A program made the translations under genes and the position numbers. Of a stretch of 64,000 bases of DNA, positions 11,245 to 22,019 are shown piece by piece (the stretch's first letter is position 1; each line of letters opens with the position of its first letter). This stretch comes from Acanthosepion lycidas (taxonomy: Eukaryota > Mollusca > Cephalopoda > Sepiida > Sepiidae): NCBI GenBank assembly GCA_963932145.1, contig OZ010573.1, positions 21,484,691-21,548,690 on the forward strand, read 5' to 3'. The notes below the pieces were generated by a model that had not been told where the DNA came from, did not search any database, and saw nothing but the letters and a program-made list of their open reading frames with translations.

Positions 11245-12480
11245 CCGCTGTGCCCCGTGGGCGTTAAATTTGTCAGGCTTTCTTTCTCATTTTTGTTCCT
11301 AAAATTTAATCCGTTGCTTTCTGATGTTTAGGAACATTGGGTATTTTTTATTCTTCTTAAAACTTTCTCTTTTCCATGGTATTCTCAACATTTGTCTGTG
11401 AAAACATATTTCTGTCATTTCAAATCTCTTTTTCCTTTTTAGAAAATTGTCCCTCATTCATAGTCATATTCTTGAGATATATTAATAAAATGAAACGGTA
11501 GAGGTCCTCAGTGATGTTATCCTGGCTTCATTAAGAATTTCGCGTATTGTAACATCAGATCCGTTCTGCCAGGTACCCCGAACTGTTAACAGGATGTGTC
11601 CTCCACCGCATAATTTGCTTCACGGTGTGATTTTAACAACAATATAATTATTATATCAGGAGGTAGATCTTACTTTTATAATGGCATCGAGATTTGCATT
11701 AGCGAATCAAATTCTGTTTTGTCTGCTGTCTACAGGTATAAGATCAACGGCGTGATTTGCGCGCGCTTTTCAGTTTTGTCTTTCCTGCACATGCGCCAAC
11801 GTTATGTTAAGTGTTTTTGCCTTTTACATTAATCTTTTGCCATTACATTAATAATTAAAGACATTATTATATTATAACCTACAACCATGCATTCACTTTC
11901 TAACCTGTGAGACGGTCTTAATGTAAAAAAAAAAAAAACCTCAAAAAACAAAATAAAAAGAAAAAAAAAAAAACAAACTTGACAATAACTTGAACAAGAA
12001 GGCTTTTGTTTTTACGGAAAGTCAAAACCAACGGGGAGATGTTATGTCGTCAGGAGATCATATTAATCTCAATTGACATCAAATCCGTTGGCTTCGTGGG
12101 TTCGAAAGCTATTTGATTCCAACTTTCTTGGTAAACAAGAAAAGACAAAAAACAAAAAAAAAACAAAAAAAAAACAAAAACAAAACAAACCATAAACAAA
12201 CAAACAAGAAACAAAAACAAACAAAAAATACAAAAGTTTAAAAAATAGAGTTTAGACATAACATAAACATTATTTATTAACATTATTAATGTCTTGTTGA
12301 ATTTTTGAAAAGCATCTTTCGTCTTCGGAATTCTGTATTAAATTTTTGCCGTCTGCTATTGCACTGCCCAGATAGATTAATTTCTGCTTGATTTTGACGC
12401 CTCCGTTGTTTGACTAACACTCTAAACAATCCCCGTTTGCCCGCAACAAGACTTTATGTCTTACAATTAATAATTAGTCC
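11245..12480 (-). mobile_element. Interrupted LINE, RTE-like 'RMLRI' family
   Basis: Two minus-strand segments lie in ORF order. 12285-12480 carries KIKQKLIYLGSAIADGKN, matching the V..F.YLGS....G segment after the RT domain. 11245-11465 carries FEMTEICFHRQMLRIPWKRE and then LNIRKQRIKF, matching the downstream MWFHRRMLRIPWT and RKRQLRF motifs. In related elements these segments lie about 200 bp apart; here about 800 bp separate them. The interval 11480-12280 therefore holds extra DNA, including A-rich tracts at 11927-12000 and 12140-12230. Broken by several frame changes. Confidence 0.6.
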
Positions 12481-12744
12481 CTTTGGTTTTCATCGATTCC
12501 TTTTATGTGTCGTATTGCTTCTGCACGTTGTTTGTCATGGATTCCCGTAACTTCCCGTAACTTCCTGTCTTTTATTTCCCTATAACTTTTGACTCTTTAC
12601 CCCCCCCTTATTTATCTTTTTGATTCTTTAATATCCTTTATCTTTATTCTGTTATTATTTCGCACGAAATCATTTTACTTGCTATTCTCTCTGATTCTCT
12701 TTTTTATACACTAACATTCACCCATTTTCGAGGACTACTCGACA

Positions 12745-13050
12745 TAGATGTTTTTTTAATCGATAGCACCCCATGCAAGACAGTAAAGCCACTAAAACAC
12801 AAGGGTTTACAAGATGTGGAAGAATTAGGAACAGAAACACTAATAATGATCGAGAAGGGAAAATAGTAACCAAGACGACAAAAGTTAGTGACTGACATTG
12901 CGTTTAAATTTTTGTCGATTAAAGTTGTCTGGAAAGCGTGAAACCGGAAGGGAGTTTCACAGACGAAAAGTGCCAGATAAGAATCTGTTGGTCGAGAACT
13001 TATAGTCAGCTAAAATGCAAATTAATGAGATCTCGACTCAGGCTAAGTAC
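12745..13050 (-). mobile_element. CR1-like LINE 3' end (family 2)
   Basis: The minus strand reads NRFLSGTFRL, NSLPVSRFPDNFNRQKFKRN, which follows the C-terminal pattern of CR1/L2-like elements (SFFPRT.RLWNSLP..CFP..YNL..FK..VNR). The 3' UTR follows toward 12745 and matches the UTR at 28705 and 58975. Only the last 50 codons or so remain. Confidence 0.6.
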
Positions 13051-13169
13051 TGAGCTTAAATTTAAAAAAGTTTAGCTTCCATAGCGAAGATCAATGTTAC
13101 CGTTAAAATGGTTATGATGAATGAAGTGTATCATATCGATGAAAGAGGATGTGGCAGGAAGTGAAGATA

Positions 13170-13470
13170 AGTTGGATAGACAACGATTGGCTCTTGACTT
13201 GAAGAGATTAAGATTGTAGTGTTCAAGGAATCATACACGCGGGAGTCTGTTAAAAATTAGCAGTTCATAAGAAAAACATCTCATTGATGTGAAACTATCT
13301 CCTTACATTGGAAATATGTAGGAAATGAAGCTGACTCAACTCCGTGGAAGTAGCTTGGCGTATCCTAGCTTTAAATGTCTGAATTGGTAGATTTGAACTC
13401 ATCTGAACATTTGCCATGGAAATAGAGTAGGGGTAGACTTGACACGTTAATTTTGAACTGTGTCAAGTTT
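13170..13470 (-). mobile_element. CR1-like LINE 3' end (family 1)
   Basis: Minus-strand frames give LLYFHGKCSDEFKSTNSD and, about 40 codons later, FLEHYNLNLFKSRANRCLS. This is the C-terminal pattern of a CR1-like ORF2 (LFYRYF.G.CS.EL ... YNLN.FKSRVNR.L). Frame changes separate the pieces. Other members are at 20483, 29890 and 33360. Confidence 0.6.
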
Positions 13471-13744
13471 GAAAAGCGAGGAGAAGGTAGATCCAGCTCA
13501 GATATAATAGCAATACTTTATTTTTCGTTCAATCTGACTCGCGTAAAGATAAAGTATGGCAGAATAAGCCATATAATTCCAGAATCGGTAGAATAAACGA
13601 ACAATTTTTTCGGGATCTTTGACAATGGATATTATATAAGAGTTGGCTTGAAATCTAGTGTGAACGTGAAATCCAATAGATGTTCAAAACAGAAAGCCTC
13701 ATTGGAACCATTTATTGCAACTAGATATTAGCTTGTGTTTTGAA

Positions 13745-13999
13745 GCATATGTGGTTCTACAGAAGGATACTGAGAATACCACGAAGAGACACGGTACAAA
13801 GAAGAAGAAGAAGAAGCCAGTTTTCTCTATTAAGTTGTTATTACTTTCTTTTTGAGAGATATTCTCGAGAGATTTTTGTTATCTAAGCCAAATATTGTTA
13901 ATTTTAATAACATCTTAATAGAGAAAACTGGCTTCTTCTTCTTCTTCTTCTTCTTCTTCTTCTTCTTCTTCTTCTTCTTCTTCGTCGTACCGTGTCCCC
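13745..13999. mobile_element. Fold-back structure with LINE remnant and (CTT)n arm
   Basis: 13745-13795 encodes WFYRRILRIPRRDTV on the plus strand, a scrap of the RMLRI-type LINE. Overlapping it, the arm at about 13790-13837 (CCAGTTTTCTCTATTAAG with GAA repeats) is repeated in inverse at 13911-13999 (CTTAATAGAGAAAACTGG with a longer CTT array and GTACCGTGTCC). A loop of about 75 bp separates the arms. The CTT tract at 13931-13984 is a pure trinucleotide run. Confidence 0.6.
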
Positions 14000-14209
14000 C
14001 TGAGGACGTGAACGATCATCACTCTCCAAGGCTTCCTAAATTTTGTTCAGTGGAAGCAACTTTCAGTTGTTGGAACGTCTGCTCATAGTCACCACTGTTT
14101 CTATCAGAATTATTTATGTTAATGTCCTCTTTAAAAATGGTTGGTTATATAGTTACTACCTCACCTATGTTAATCCACAGCTCTCCTTATGAAGATCTAA
14201 TATCTGTGA

Positions 14210-14460
14210 AGTATTGGATAGCGGCTCGGATTGAGGAATCGGAGAGCCGAGTTCGAATTCCATTACATTCACTTACGTGCTAATACCCTTGCGAAAGGTA
14301 TGAATCCTTTTCTTCTTCTAGCTATGGGTAAATAGTAGAACAGCCTTGGATGGCAACTGGTCTACTGCAGAAAACAATCTGCCTCGTCAGTCATCTATCG
14401 AAAGATACATGATCGCCTAAGCATGTATCACGCATGGTACATAACTGACTGCGCATATTT
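14210..14460 (+). mobile_element. tRNA-derived SINE, tail type with CGAAAG hairpin
   Basis: Head GCGGCTCGGATTGAGGAATC followed by the box B-like GAGTTCGAATTCC, the shared body (ACCCTTGCGAAAGGTATGAA, AGCTATGGGTAAATAG), then the tail with CTGCCTCGTCAGTCAT and GTATCACGCATGGTACATAA. It lacks the 5S head. Same family as 48985-49300. Confidence 0.8.
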
Positions 14461-14554
14461 ACTGCTTAATATTCTATTAGTCATTTTCATCCAGGAAACA
14501 TTAGGCATATATTGATCGAACATCATTGTTTGGATTACAATTTATGCAATCCTA

Positions 14555-14855
14555 CGCCTAAAACAATTTTTCAGGAAAGTAGACTTCTCATGTCCACTGA
14601 ATGTTATAGCCCTTTCTATATTGATGGGCGTACCCTTCCTAGATTTTTGTTAAGATTTTTCTTTTAAACATATTGATGATATCATTTTTCCTTCTAGTTA
14701 CAAGTGTTATCCATTTTAGTGGTTGTTGGAAGTCTACAAGTCATATAGTTTTTGTTATTCGGCAAAGTTCTTTGTTTGTGATTGTGTAGCGCCAGTCTAT
14801 AAGATCCAATGAAGTGTTGTCTTTTTTAAGACCTAGATTCGCTTGAAGCCATTTT
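14555..14855 (-). mobile_element. LINE C-terminal fragment ('DWRYxITN' family)
   Basis: The minus strand reads SLDLIDWRYTITNKELCRIT, then LKWITLVTRRKNDIINMFKR. The pattern resembles the post-RT tail of non-LTR elements (W..RI....L..IT, QLKWIGHV.RREN). A homologous fragment lies at 37555-37840 in the same orientation. The family is clear from the two copies; the clade is not. Confidence 0.5.
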
Positions 14856-14859
14856 TAAT

Positions 14860-16330
14860 CATTGATCTGAAAAGGTAGCTGATAGTTTAAAAATCTCAGA
14901 ACGGGTTGGACGCCATACACGACATACATTTGAAAGCATCTATCTGACAAAGCTATTTAAGAATATGACTCGAGATTTAGGTTAATATTTTGGTTTTGTA
15001 ACATAAATAGATTGATGGCGAAGATGTGTTGAAATAAACAGAAATTCAATGCAACACAAAACAACATTTGCTGAAAACACTAAAGAGTATCATTCGATTG
15101 TTAGCCATATACATTCAAATCAATCGCTTTATGGTTTCTTCCCTTGGATATAGCCGAACACAAATAAACGAAATATATGGAAGGCTCTAAAGATAATCGA
15201 TGTTTCCGACAAAAGGAACATCTGATCGGAAATTTGATCAAGACATCGGAAATCATTTTTTTTTCGTAATTCTCTCCTTCATCAAATTGAAAATGTTATT
15301 TGAGGAAGTAGTTGAATTATTCACGAATCTTTCAAAGACGACACACGAATGAATAAATAATATTTGTTGTTCCATTATTAGAACGCCAATAAAGTTAACG
15401 ACATTTTCTTTCTATTTTGACAGTTACATAATTAGACAAAATTAGATATTTGCAGTCGCCAAAGTAATTTTGTTTCTTACTACTTTATTGCCTTTCATAC
15501 TTCTGCGAAAACGTTTAAGTAAATGGGCATAGCTCAGTGGGTGCTATTGTTTTTTTTTTATACCAGATTCTTAAGGTTCATTGCCATGACTTTCTCATGC
15601 AAATGTTTTTAAACCAATGAAAGATTTGTAATAGAATAAATGATAGAAACAATAGTTAATGAATCGAAAGCAAATAAAAAGATTTTCTAATAAAAATGCT
15701 CATGGCTTTCTATTCTAGCCATTTTTACATATGTGGCTATATTTCCAATGTACTATAGAAGGTAGACATAACGTGATTTTTAAAATTAAGCAATTCTGTT
15801 TATTTTCAATTTCAGGTGATGTTCTCTGCTAGCATCTGAATTTAAAATAAACCTATATATGCGAAATTTTGAAAAAAAGCTTTCATTATTAGTTGATCTG
15901 AAATAATCGAAACGCAATTATATGCTTTTATCCTTTATCCTAAAATAAAAATGTTTCCAATTAGGAAGTAGAAAATTACATTTCCTACAGAAAATTATAT
16001 TCGATGGTCGAGCTGGTACATGTGTTACTACATGACATAGAAAGCTCCTAATAGAAGCAAGTCCCTATGCAAGCTATTTTCTTTTTCGGAATTCTCCATG
16101 TTAAAGGCCAAAGAATGAATCAGCCGAAAGCTTTCAAATAAAAAATAACTATAAACTGATAACACTTCAATTAATAAAACTGAACAATTTACCATTTGAA
16201 AAAAAAGAAAAAATACAAACTCAAAAGCAAATCTCCTCTTACAAAAACAACAAAACAAAAAAAACAAGAAAAACTGCAATGTTTCAGAAACGTAGAGAAA
16301 TATTCTCGAATCTTCCAAACATTAGTTTTC
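14860..16330. other. No gene recognised; weak tRNA-like segment
   Basis: AT-rich. At 15525-15595 a box A-like GGCATAGCTCAGTGGGTGC is followed by a T run and GGTTCATTGCC, which could be a worn tRNA-derived head. Nothing else stands out. Confidence 0.35.
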
Positions 16331-16336
16331 AAAAAT

Positions 16337-16475
16337 TGTTTTAGCCCTAATACATATAGGTCAATGAAGGGATCTGATAAAATATTGTTTTAGCCCTAAT
16401 GCATATAGGTCAATGAAGGGAGCTGATAAAAAATTCTTTTAGCCCTAATACATATATGTCAATGAACAATGCTGT
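16337..16475. repeat. Three-copy tandem repeat, about 56 bp unit
   Basis: The unit TTTTAGCCCTAATACATATA followed by GGTCAATGAAGGGA..CTGATAAAA occurs three times with few differences. Confidence 0.85.
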
Positions 16476-16479
16476 TAAA

Positions 16480-17170
16480 AATGCGCACGAAATGTGAAAT
16501 TATAAAATTTTTTTCTTATCACATTTAAGCATTATAAAATTAATCTGTCATTTTTCTTCTTTGACTCGAAGAGACAATTTTCTATATTTTCCTCCTTTTT
16601 ATCTGAATCTGAGTTTTTCGAAAATCTCCACGTGCCTTTTGATACGGAAACGCAATTCTTTTTCGAGTCCGATTTCACGAAACTTGGAGAAAAGCATCAT
16701 GGTCAAGGATCGCTTTAAATTTGCTAAATCTTTTTCATACAACATTTATTATTATTATTATTATTTTTGAGGTTTTATCCAGCCTCAGTCAGTAATTTTA
16801 TATCTTTATGGCATTCAGCATTAATGTGTTTCTCTCGATCTGTAACCCCGTTTGGCAGTAGAGCAATTAATGAGTTCATAGCTAAAAAGGCGGTTGAGAA
16901 TGGCTGATCTAGAATTATAGAAATGTGGGTGAAACTTGTTTGTTTCCTGTAGGGTCATGAGTTCAACACATGAATCGAGTGGAGTAAAGACATAAATCGC
17001 TCATATGTGGACAGTATAAGAAAGAAATCACAAAAAGAGTGATCAGATGTGACGTGTATGAGAAAAGAAGTGTGCAACAGAGTGTGTAGGCTCAAATCAA
17101 CGATGGTTCGACATTAGAAACACGGTATTTACTCTGCATCCCCACTAGGACGAGATGTGAAACAAGGTCT
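16480..17170. other. No feature recognised
   Basis: AT-rich, apart from a short (ATT)n run at 16747-16766. Confidence 0.45.
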
Positions 17171-17430
17171 ATTTTTAGGTACGGACCCGAGCGCGTACAC
17201 CCGGGAGAGGAACAAAAAATTCCCCCTCAGACCCCGCAACCATCGGTTGCACTCGCCTCAGTGAGAGCACCGATCCCTCCCTCTGGTGCAATGGGAGGCT
17301 GCAGCCGTAGGCAGCTGTTCCCCAGGGCTGGGCACCTCTCAGTATAATATTCTCAGTTGCCCCTGTGTCCTTTAATAGAGAAGCCCCTGAGCGCACTCTG
17401 TCCAAAGACAGAGACGCAAATGAGAGATGA
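17171..17430. other. Unexplained GC-rich block
   Basis: About 260 bp with much higher GC than its surroundings, bounded by GTACGGACCCGAGCGCG and GTCCAAAGACAGAGACGC. A 98-codon minus-strand frame (17175-17471) crosses it but has no recognisable domain. Possibly an old repeat. Confidence 0.35.
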
Positions 17431-17810
17431 TAAGTAGACGTGTAACTACTCAAAAAGAGTAAGTTACACATCTACGTTAGAAACATGACCCGTGAAAACA
17501 GTAACTGAAGTGTTTATATAAAATAAAAACCATCAGTACTAGTAGTTAAACTACTCGTAGTTGTTGGAACATCATTACTATTTCATCTTTAGTCAAATAA
17601 AAAGACCATCATTCTTGATTTATTTTATTATATATCGAATTGAGATATTAATGTTTTAAACGACAGTGGTCAATAAAACAACTGTAGACATTAATTAATA
17701 ATCAAATTGTATTTAATAATATCAAAATAAGGAAGGATCAAAGCCAGAGAGAATTTAAAAATATAGATTAACTTGTTGGCTGCATAAAATGCTTTTTTTG
17801 CTATCCTCTA

Positions 17811-17990
17811 CCAGCCACAATGATGGCGAAAGCATTACCTCGCGCCATCGCGAGTGAGACACGCTGCAAAAGCCACTCCGTTTCGCGAGGCTCGTCTCTT
17901 AATTGAGACGCAATCGCGCCAACCCTAGGAAGGAACACCATCGAACGAGGGCCAATAATCCCAGATTTCTCCAGTGTCAAACAAGCTTAC
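17811..17990. other. CpG-rich block
   Basis: A compact stretch rich in CGCG and GCG words (CCTCGCGCCATCGCGAG, an 8-bp palindromic core) inside AT-rich sequence. No coding and no second copy seen. Confidence 0.35.
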
Positions 17991-18159
17991 AGTTAGAGAA
18001 AATACATTAATGTTGAATACCAAAAAAAAAAAAAAAAAAATAAATAAATAAAAAAATAAAAAAATGAACATTCCGTCAACCCTAAAATAAAATTCGAAAC
18101 ATTTTTATTTTAGGGTAAAAGGATTTCTGGGAAAAATCTCATTATATTTTGTCAAAGTT

Positions 18160-18690
18160 GTTCCGTCTTGGGTATGACGATAAACTAAGGTGGTACCAAC
18201 TGTTAGGGTCCCAACTATTTGCAAAACTGGGGTCAAAACACCATGAAAATATTAAATAGGTTTTAATACAAGTAATACATTTTTTGATGAAAAATTATTG
18301 ACAGCAATACATTTTCGAAGAAAATAAATATTACCAGCAATACATTTTTGAAGGAAAAAATATTATCAGGAATACATTTTTGAAGGAAAATATATTATCA
18401 GGAATACATTTTTGAAGGAAAAAATATTATCAGGAATACATTTTTGAAGGAAAAAATATTATCAGGAATACATTTTTGGAAAAAATATTAGCAGCAATAC
18501 ATTTTTGAAGGAGAAAATATTTCCAGCAATGCATTTTTGAAAAAAAAAAATGCACTTCTGGAAAAAATACACTTCTGGAAAAAATATTACCAGCAATAAA
18601 AATCGTGTCGGCATTAAATAACCCATTGAGATTCATGTGCCGTAAAACAAAACAAACCAAACCAAGCCAAGCCAAACCAATCAAAGTTGT
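18160..18690 (+). mobile_element. SINE-like element with internal variable tandem array
   Basis: Head (GGTATGACGATAAACTA) followed by a body containing GTTAGGGTCCCAACTAT, then about ten copies of a ~31-bp unit (ATTACCAGCAATACATTTTT, and then GAAGGAAAA) between 18270 and 18595, then the tail GGCATTAAATAACCC to GCCGTAAAACAAAACAAACC. Sister copies are at 31346-31772 and 61588-62046. The tail is shared with the 5S/tRNA SINEs. No ORF. Confidence 0.65.
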
Positions 18691-18835
18691 TAAGCTCAAA
18701 TATTTTATGATGTAATAGGAGAATTTCGAAGGTTATTTCACAGTCGGAAAATTAGCAAGAAGCTCATTCAATCATTAACTTACGAATCATGATTCATCAG
18801 AAAATTCTAATAGCAAGCCGGTGAAATTTCACAAG

Positions 18836-18836
<1 letters not shown>

Positions 18837-18878
<42 letters not shown>
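18837..18878. repeat. (ATT)n microsatellite
   Basis: About 13 perfect trinucleotide units. Confidence 0.95.
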
Positions 18879-18879
<1 letters not shown>

Positions 18880-18898
18880 TTCATATATGATTGGATTA

Positions 18899-19256
18899 TT
18901 ATTGTTGATATTTTTCTCTTCTAATATATCGATATCGATTTCTCTCTTTCAAATGCCCTTGGATTTGACGGAAGATATGAATATATTCTCTTTTCTAATA
19001 TAGTGAGATTGATTTTGTTTTTTTAAATACGCACCCATGTGACTGAAGAGATGAATATATCTTATTGATACTTTTCTCTTCTAATAAACTGATATCGATC
19101 TCTCTCTCTCTGTTCGAAAACGAGCACATATTTGATTGAAAATATGAATAAACTTTGTTTATGGTTCTCTCCCATAATATACTGATATTGATGTCTCTCT
19201 TTCAAAGGCCCTCGTATTTGGTTGAGTATATGAATAACTTTTGTTGATGTTTTATT
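18899..19256. repeat. Minisatellite, about 85-90 bp unit, four copies
   Basis: Each unit runs TTCTCTTCTAATATA, GATATCGATTTCTCTCTTTC, a variable segment, then GA.GATATGAATATA. The copies are diverged and of unequal length. Confidence 0.7.
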
Positions 19257-19640
19257 ACGAGATTTTTTTTTACTTTGTTTTGGATTGACTTTTTCATGGT
19301 AACGACAAGCATTGGTACTTGTGTAGCAGATAAAAATGAGATTAACTTTCCAATAAAATAAAAATAAGGAAGTGTCCGAATGTTTATATGCAGCGCGATG
19401 GTTAACAAGTTTTACAGTAGACATATTCATTAGTGCAGTCAGTGTAATGCTCACTATGTGCTTCACTAATGTGGTTTGGTCCTCGACTAAAGTTTTGAAA
19501 ATAACTGCTTCGTTAGTTCGATAGTTACGTACTTCCCATTGGTACCGGAAGACAGTGTCCGAGCCCAGGTTAAAGCCGGAATTTATCTAAGATAGTGATA
19601 ATCGTGACAGAATCCACCGTCATTACCGACGGTGAGAATC
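19257..19640. other. No feature recognised
   Basis: AT-rich. The minus-strand frame 19062-19466 is mostly the minisatellite read in reverse. Confidence 0.45.
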
Positions 19641-19644
19641 ATGG

Positions 19645-19860
19645 ATTTTAGATGTGCGGGTGGGGAAACAGATAAAAGCTCTGAATGAGAAGCTGGAGAG
19701 CCGAGCTCGAATTTCAGTCGGGTTTATTATATTCACGTAGTGAAAGTTACGAATCCATCTCTTCTCCCACTAGCTGTGGGCGAAATAACAAGGGAGATTG
19801 GCCTTTTTTTAGCGGTCGTTGGAAACCAGTCTTGGGAAAGAAAATTCTGAATTCAAAACG
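19645..19860 (+). mobile_element. tRNA-derived SINE
   Basis: tRNA-like head (GTGCGGGTGGGGAAACAGAT, then GAGCCGAGCTCGAATTTCAG), body (ATGAATCCATC equivalent, CTCCCACTAGCTGTGGGC) and a tail (GAATTCAAAACGG) of the type seen at 36740-37115. Moderately diverged. Confidence 0.65.
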
Positions 19861-20116
19861 GTAACAAATGGCTATGTTCCCCGACTCTCAGCAATGAAGA
19901 AGAGAAGAGGCAAATAAAATTAAAAACAGACATTTTCTTCCAAATTGGATGATTGGGGTAACACAATTTTTGATCGAAATTGTTTGTTTTTGTGCCGTAC
20001 TAAGCTTAGTAAATATAAAGATTTGCTTTTAAGTTAACTCCCCCTTTGCAATGTTCTTTGTTCCTGGCATATTTTTAAACGTGCCAGCTCAGATGAAAAA
20101 TGGAGTATTGCTTATA

Positions 20117-20482
20117 CAGGGTGTCCATAAAGTTCGTATGCACTTAAAAAAATTTATAACTTTATTTGTATTTGCGATAGAAATAATTTGTAAAAAGGAT
20201 TAGAAAGAAGTAAATCTATATTGTTTTAAGGTTTTATTGAAATTTTATTTAAGTTTCCACATGTCCTCTATTATTAGCAATACAAAAGGTGATACGATTT
20301 TGCAGTTCACGGAAAACATTTGCCAACTGATTTACAGTAATGCCTAAAATCACATTAGTTATTTTAGCTAGACTTAAAACTAGGTACATTAAACTTTATA
20401 ACATTTTTTACAGATTATTCTGTCGCAAATACAAATAAAGTTATAAATTTTTAAAGTGCACACGAACTTTATGGACACGCTG
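20117..20482. mobile_element. Palindromic Tc1/pogo-like MITE, 366 bp
   Basis: Starts CAGGGTGTCCATAAAGTTCG and ends with the inverse of CAGCGTGTCCATAAAGTTCG, flanked by TA at 20115-20116 and 20483-20484. The inverted arms are about 80 bp long with few mismatches (both include ATTTATAACTTTATTTGTAT). There is no transposase. It is the best copy of the family also seen at 9349-9815. Confidence 0.8.
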
Positions 20483-20484
20483 TA

Positions 20485-20925
20485 TATCTGGCCCGGATAT
20501 GTCCAATCCCGCCTTTCCAAACTTGACAAAAGTTTAGACGGCCTTCTAGGTGATGAATTATTTTCCACCCTAAAAACCGCTTTCACATGAGCCTATCGTT
20601 ACTCTATTACCATTTCCACTGAAAATATTCCAACGAGAAAATTTTCCTTAGTTTCACCAGTTCAGACAATTACAGCTTAGACTCGGAATATGTACACAAG
20701 GGCAAACCGGCCTCAATCGTCCGCATTCTATTGGCAAAAGGAAAGTTTAATTCGGCCAGTTTCTTTCCACGAGCCTCTACTTTGTGGAACGGAATCTTGA
20801 GAAGATGCTTTCTTGACCACAATAATCATAACCTTTTAAGCACAAGGTTCAACCATTATTTATCTTAACTATCGCCATACGTTTATGCAACAACCTCATT
20901 CAATAACCTTCTAACTTGAATGGCT
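20485..20925 (+). mobile_element. CR1-like LINE 3' end (family 1)
   Basis: Plus-strand frames carry LLGDELFSTLKTAFT and, about 80 codons on, SASFFPRASTLWNGILRRCF followed by LLSTRFNHYLS. This is the canonical C-terminus of CR1/L2-like ORF2 proteins. It is homologous to 29890-30290 (AGDELFLTLQPF). At least two frame changes or stops break it. The left edge coincides with the end of the MITE at 20482, so the MITE probably inserted into this LINE. Confidence 0.7.
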
Positions 20926-20937
20926 CTTGGACCTTAC

Positions 20938-21072
<135 letters not shown>

Positions 21073-21119
21073 TGGATACTGGCGTATTTCGTATAGAAAA
21101 CGCTGAAATTTCTCATTCT

Positions 21120-21235
21120 TTCTGGCGATAGCCTAGCAGTAAGATCTCTGAGTGATGCCAAATCAGTCGGGTTTCGATCCCGGCTTGAAGCAATCGGACA
21201 TCTTGACACACTGAAGAGCTGTGATACAGTGAAAC
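21120..21235 (+). mobile_element. tRNA-derived SINE head
   Basis: Box A-like GATAGCCTAGCAGTAAGA, then a box B GGGTTTCGATCCCGG with a paired stem around it, followed by about 45 bp of unrelated tail. It does not fold into a full tRNA with a 7-bp acceptor stem, so it looks SINE-derived. Confidence 0.5.
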
Positions 21236-21268
21236 AGTCTGTCTCTGGATAACTCTCTCTCTCTCTCT

Positions 21269-21273
21269 ATATA

Positions 21274-21325
<52 letters not shown>
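21269..21325. repeat. (TA)n microsatellite
   Basis: TA tract following a short CT repeat. Confidence 0.95.
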
Positions 21326-21331
<6 letters not shown>

Positions 21332-21421
21332 CAGACTAATAGTGTGTAAACAAATGACAAAACTGTAAACTGGGTTTCCAAGGGAAAGTAGTCAGACAAA
21401 TTTACGGTTTTATTGTTGGAA

Positions 21422-21655
21422 TCAGTGGGCGTTATAGTCAAATGGTATAGACGCTAGAGTTATGACTATAAGACGAGATTAGTCAATGGACAGACATCTT
21501 GATCATATAGTCTTAGGGATTTGATCCCAGTGAACAGTAACGTTTGGAAGTGTCTGGAAAATATTGACCCAAGCCTTGTGAGAAAATATTGCCGCGGATT
21601 GACCCAAACCATGTGAGAAAATATTGTACGGATTGACCCAAACCTTGTGAGAAAA
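21422..21655 (+). repeat. tRNA-like segment followed by a three-copy tandem repeat
   Basis: 21422-21540 contains a box A-like TTATAGTCAAATGGTATAG and a box B-like GGGATTTGATCCC. 21552-21655 repeats TTGACCCAAACCTTGTGAG with AAAATATTG three times in a 34-38 bp period. Confidence 0.5.
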
Positions 21656-22017
21656 AAACAATTACGTTCAGGAGGCGTCGATAGTTGTGCTAGTAACAAG
21701 TGTTAATCTAATGCGCAGACAGAAGTACTTTAGTCTTTGTTGGTAATCTATCTAGAGGTAGTTTCTTGATAAATAAATAAATAAAAAAAAAAAAACTACC
21801 ATCGCGCTGTAGCCTGGCCAATCTCGGGGATATACCGCCTTAGGAAAAAAATAATAATGACTGGAATTCTTTAAAAAAAAAGGAAGAAATATATAACGTG
21901 AGTTCGTAATCTGCCGGAAGCGGAAATAGCCCAACATGATGATAGAATCGATCCTATATACAATAAGAGAAAATACAATAAAGGAAAGTTACATTGATTT
22001 TTCTATATACATGATAT
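21656..22017. other. No feature recognised
   Basis: AT-rich flank of the mariner element. Confidence 0.4.
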
Positions 22018-22019
22018 TA

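Noticed and set aside
17175-17471. 98-codon minus-strand frame in a GC-rich block
   Set aside because: High GC lowers stop frequency; no recognisable motif.
21120-21235. A functional tRNA gene
   Set aside because: Box A- and box B-like motifs are present but no acceptor stem pairs; better explained as a SINE head.
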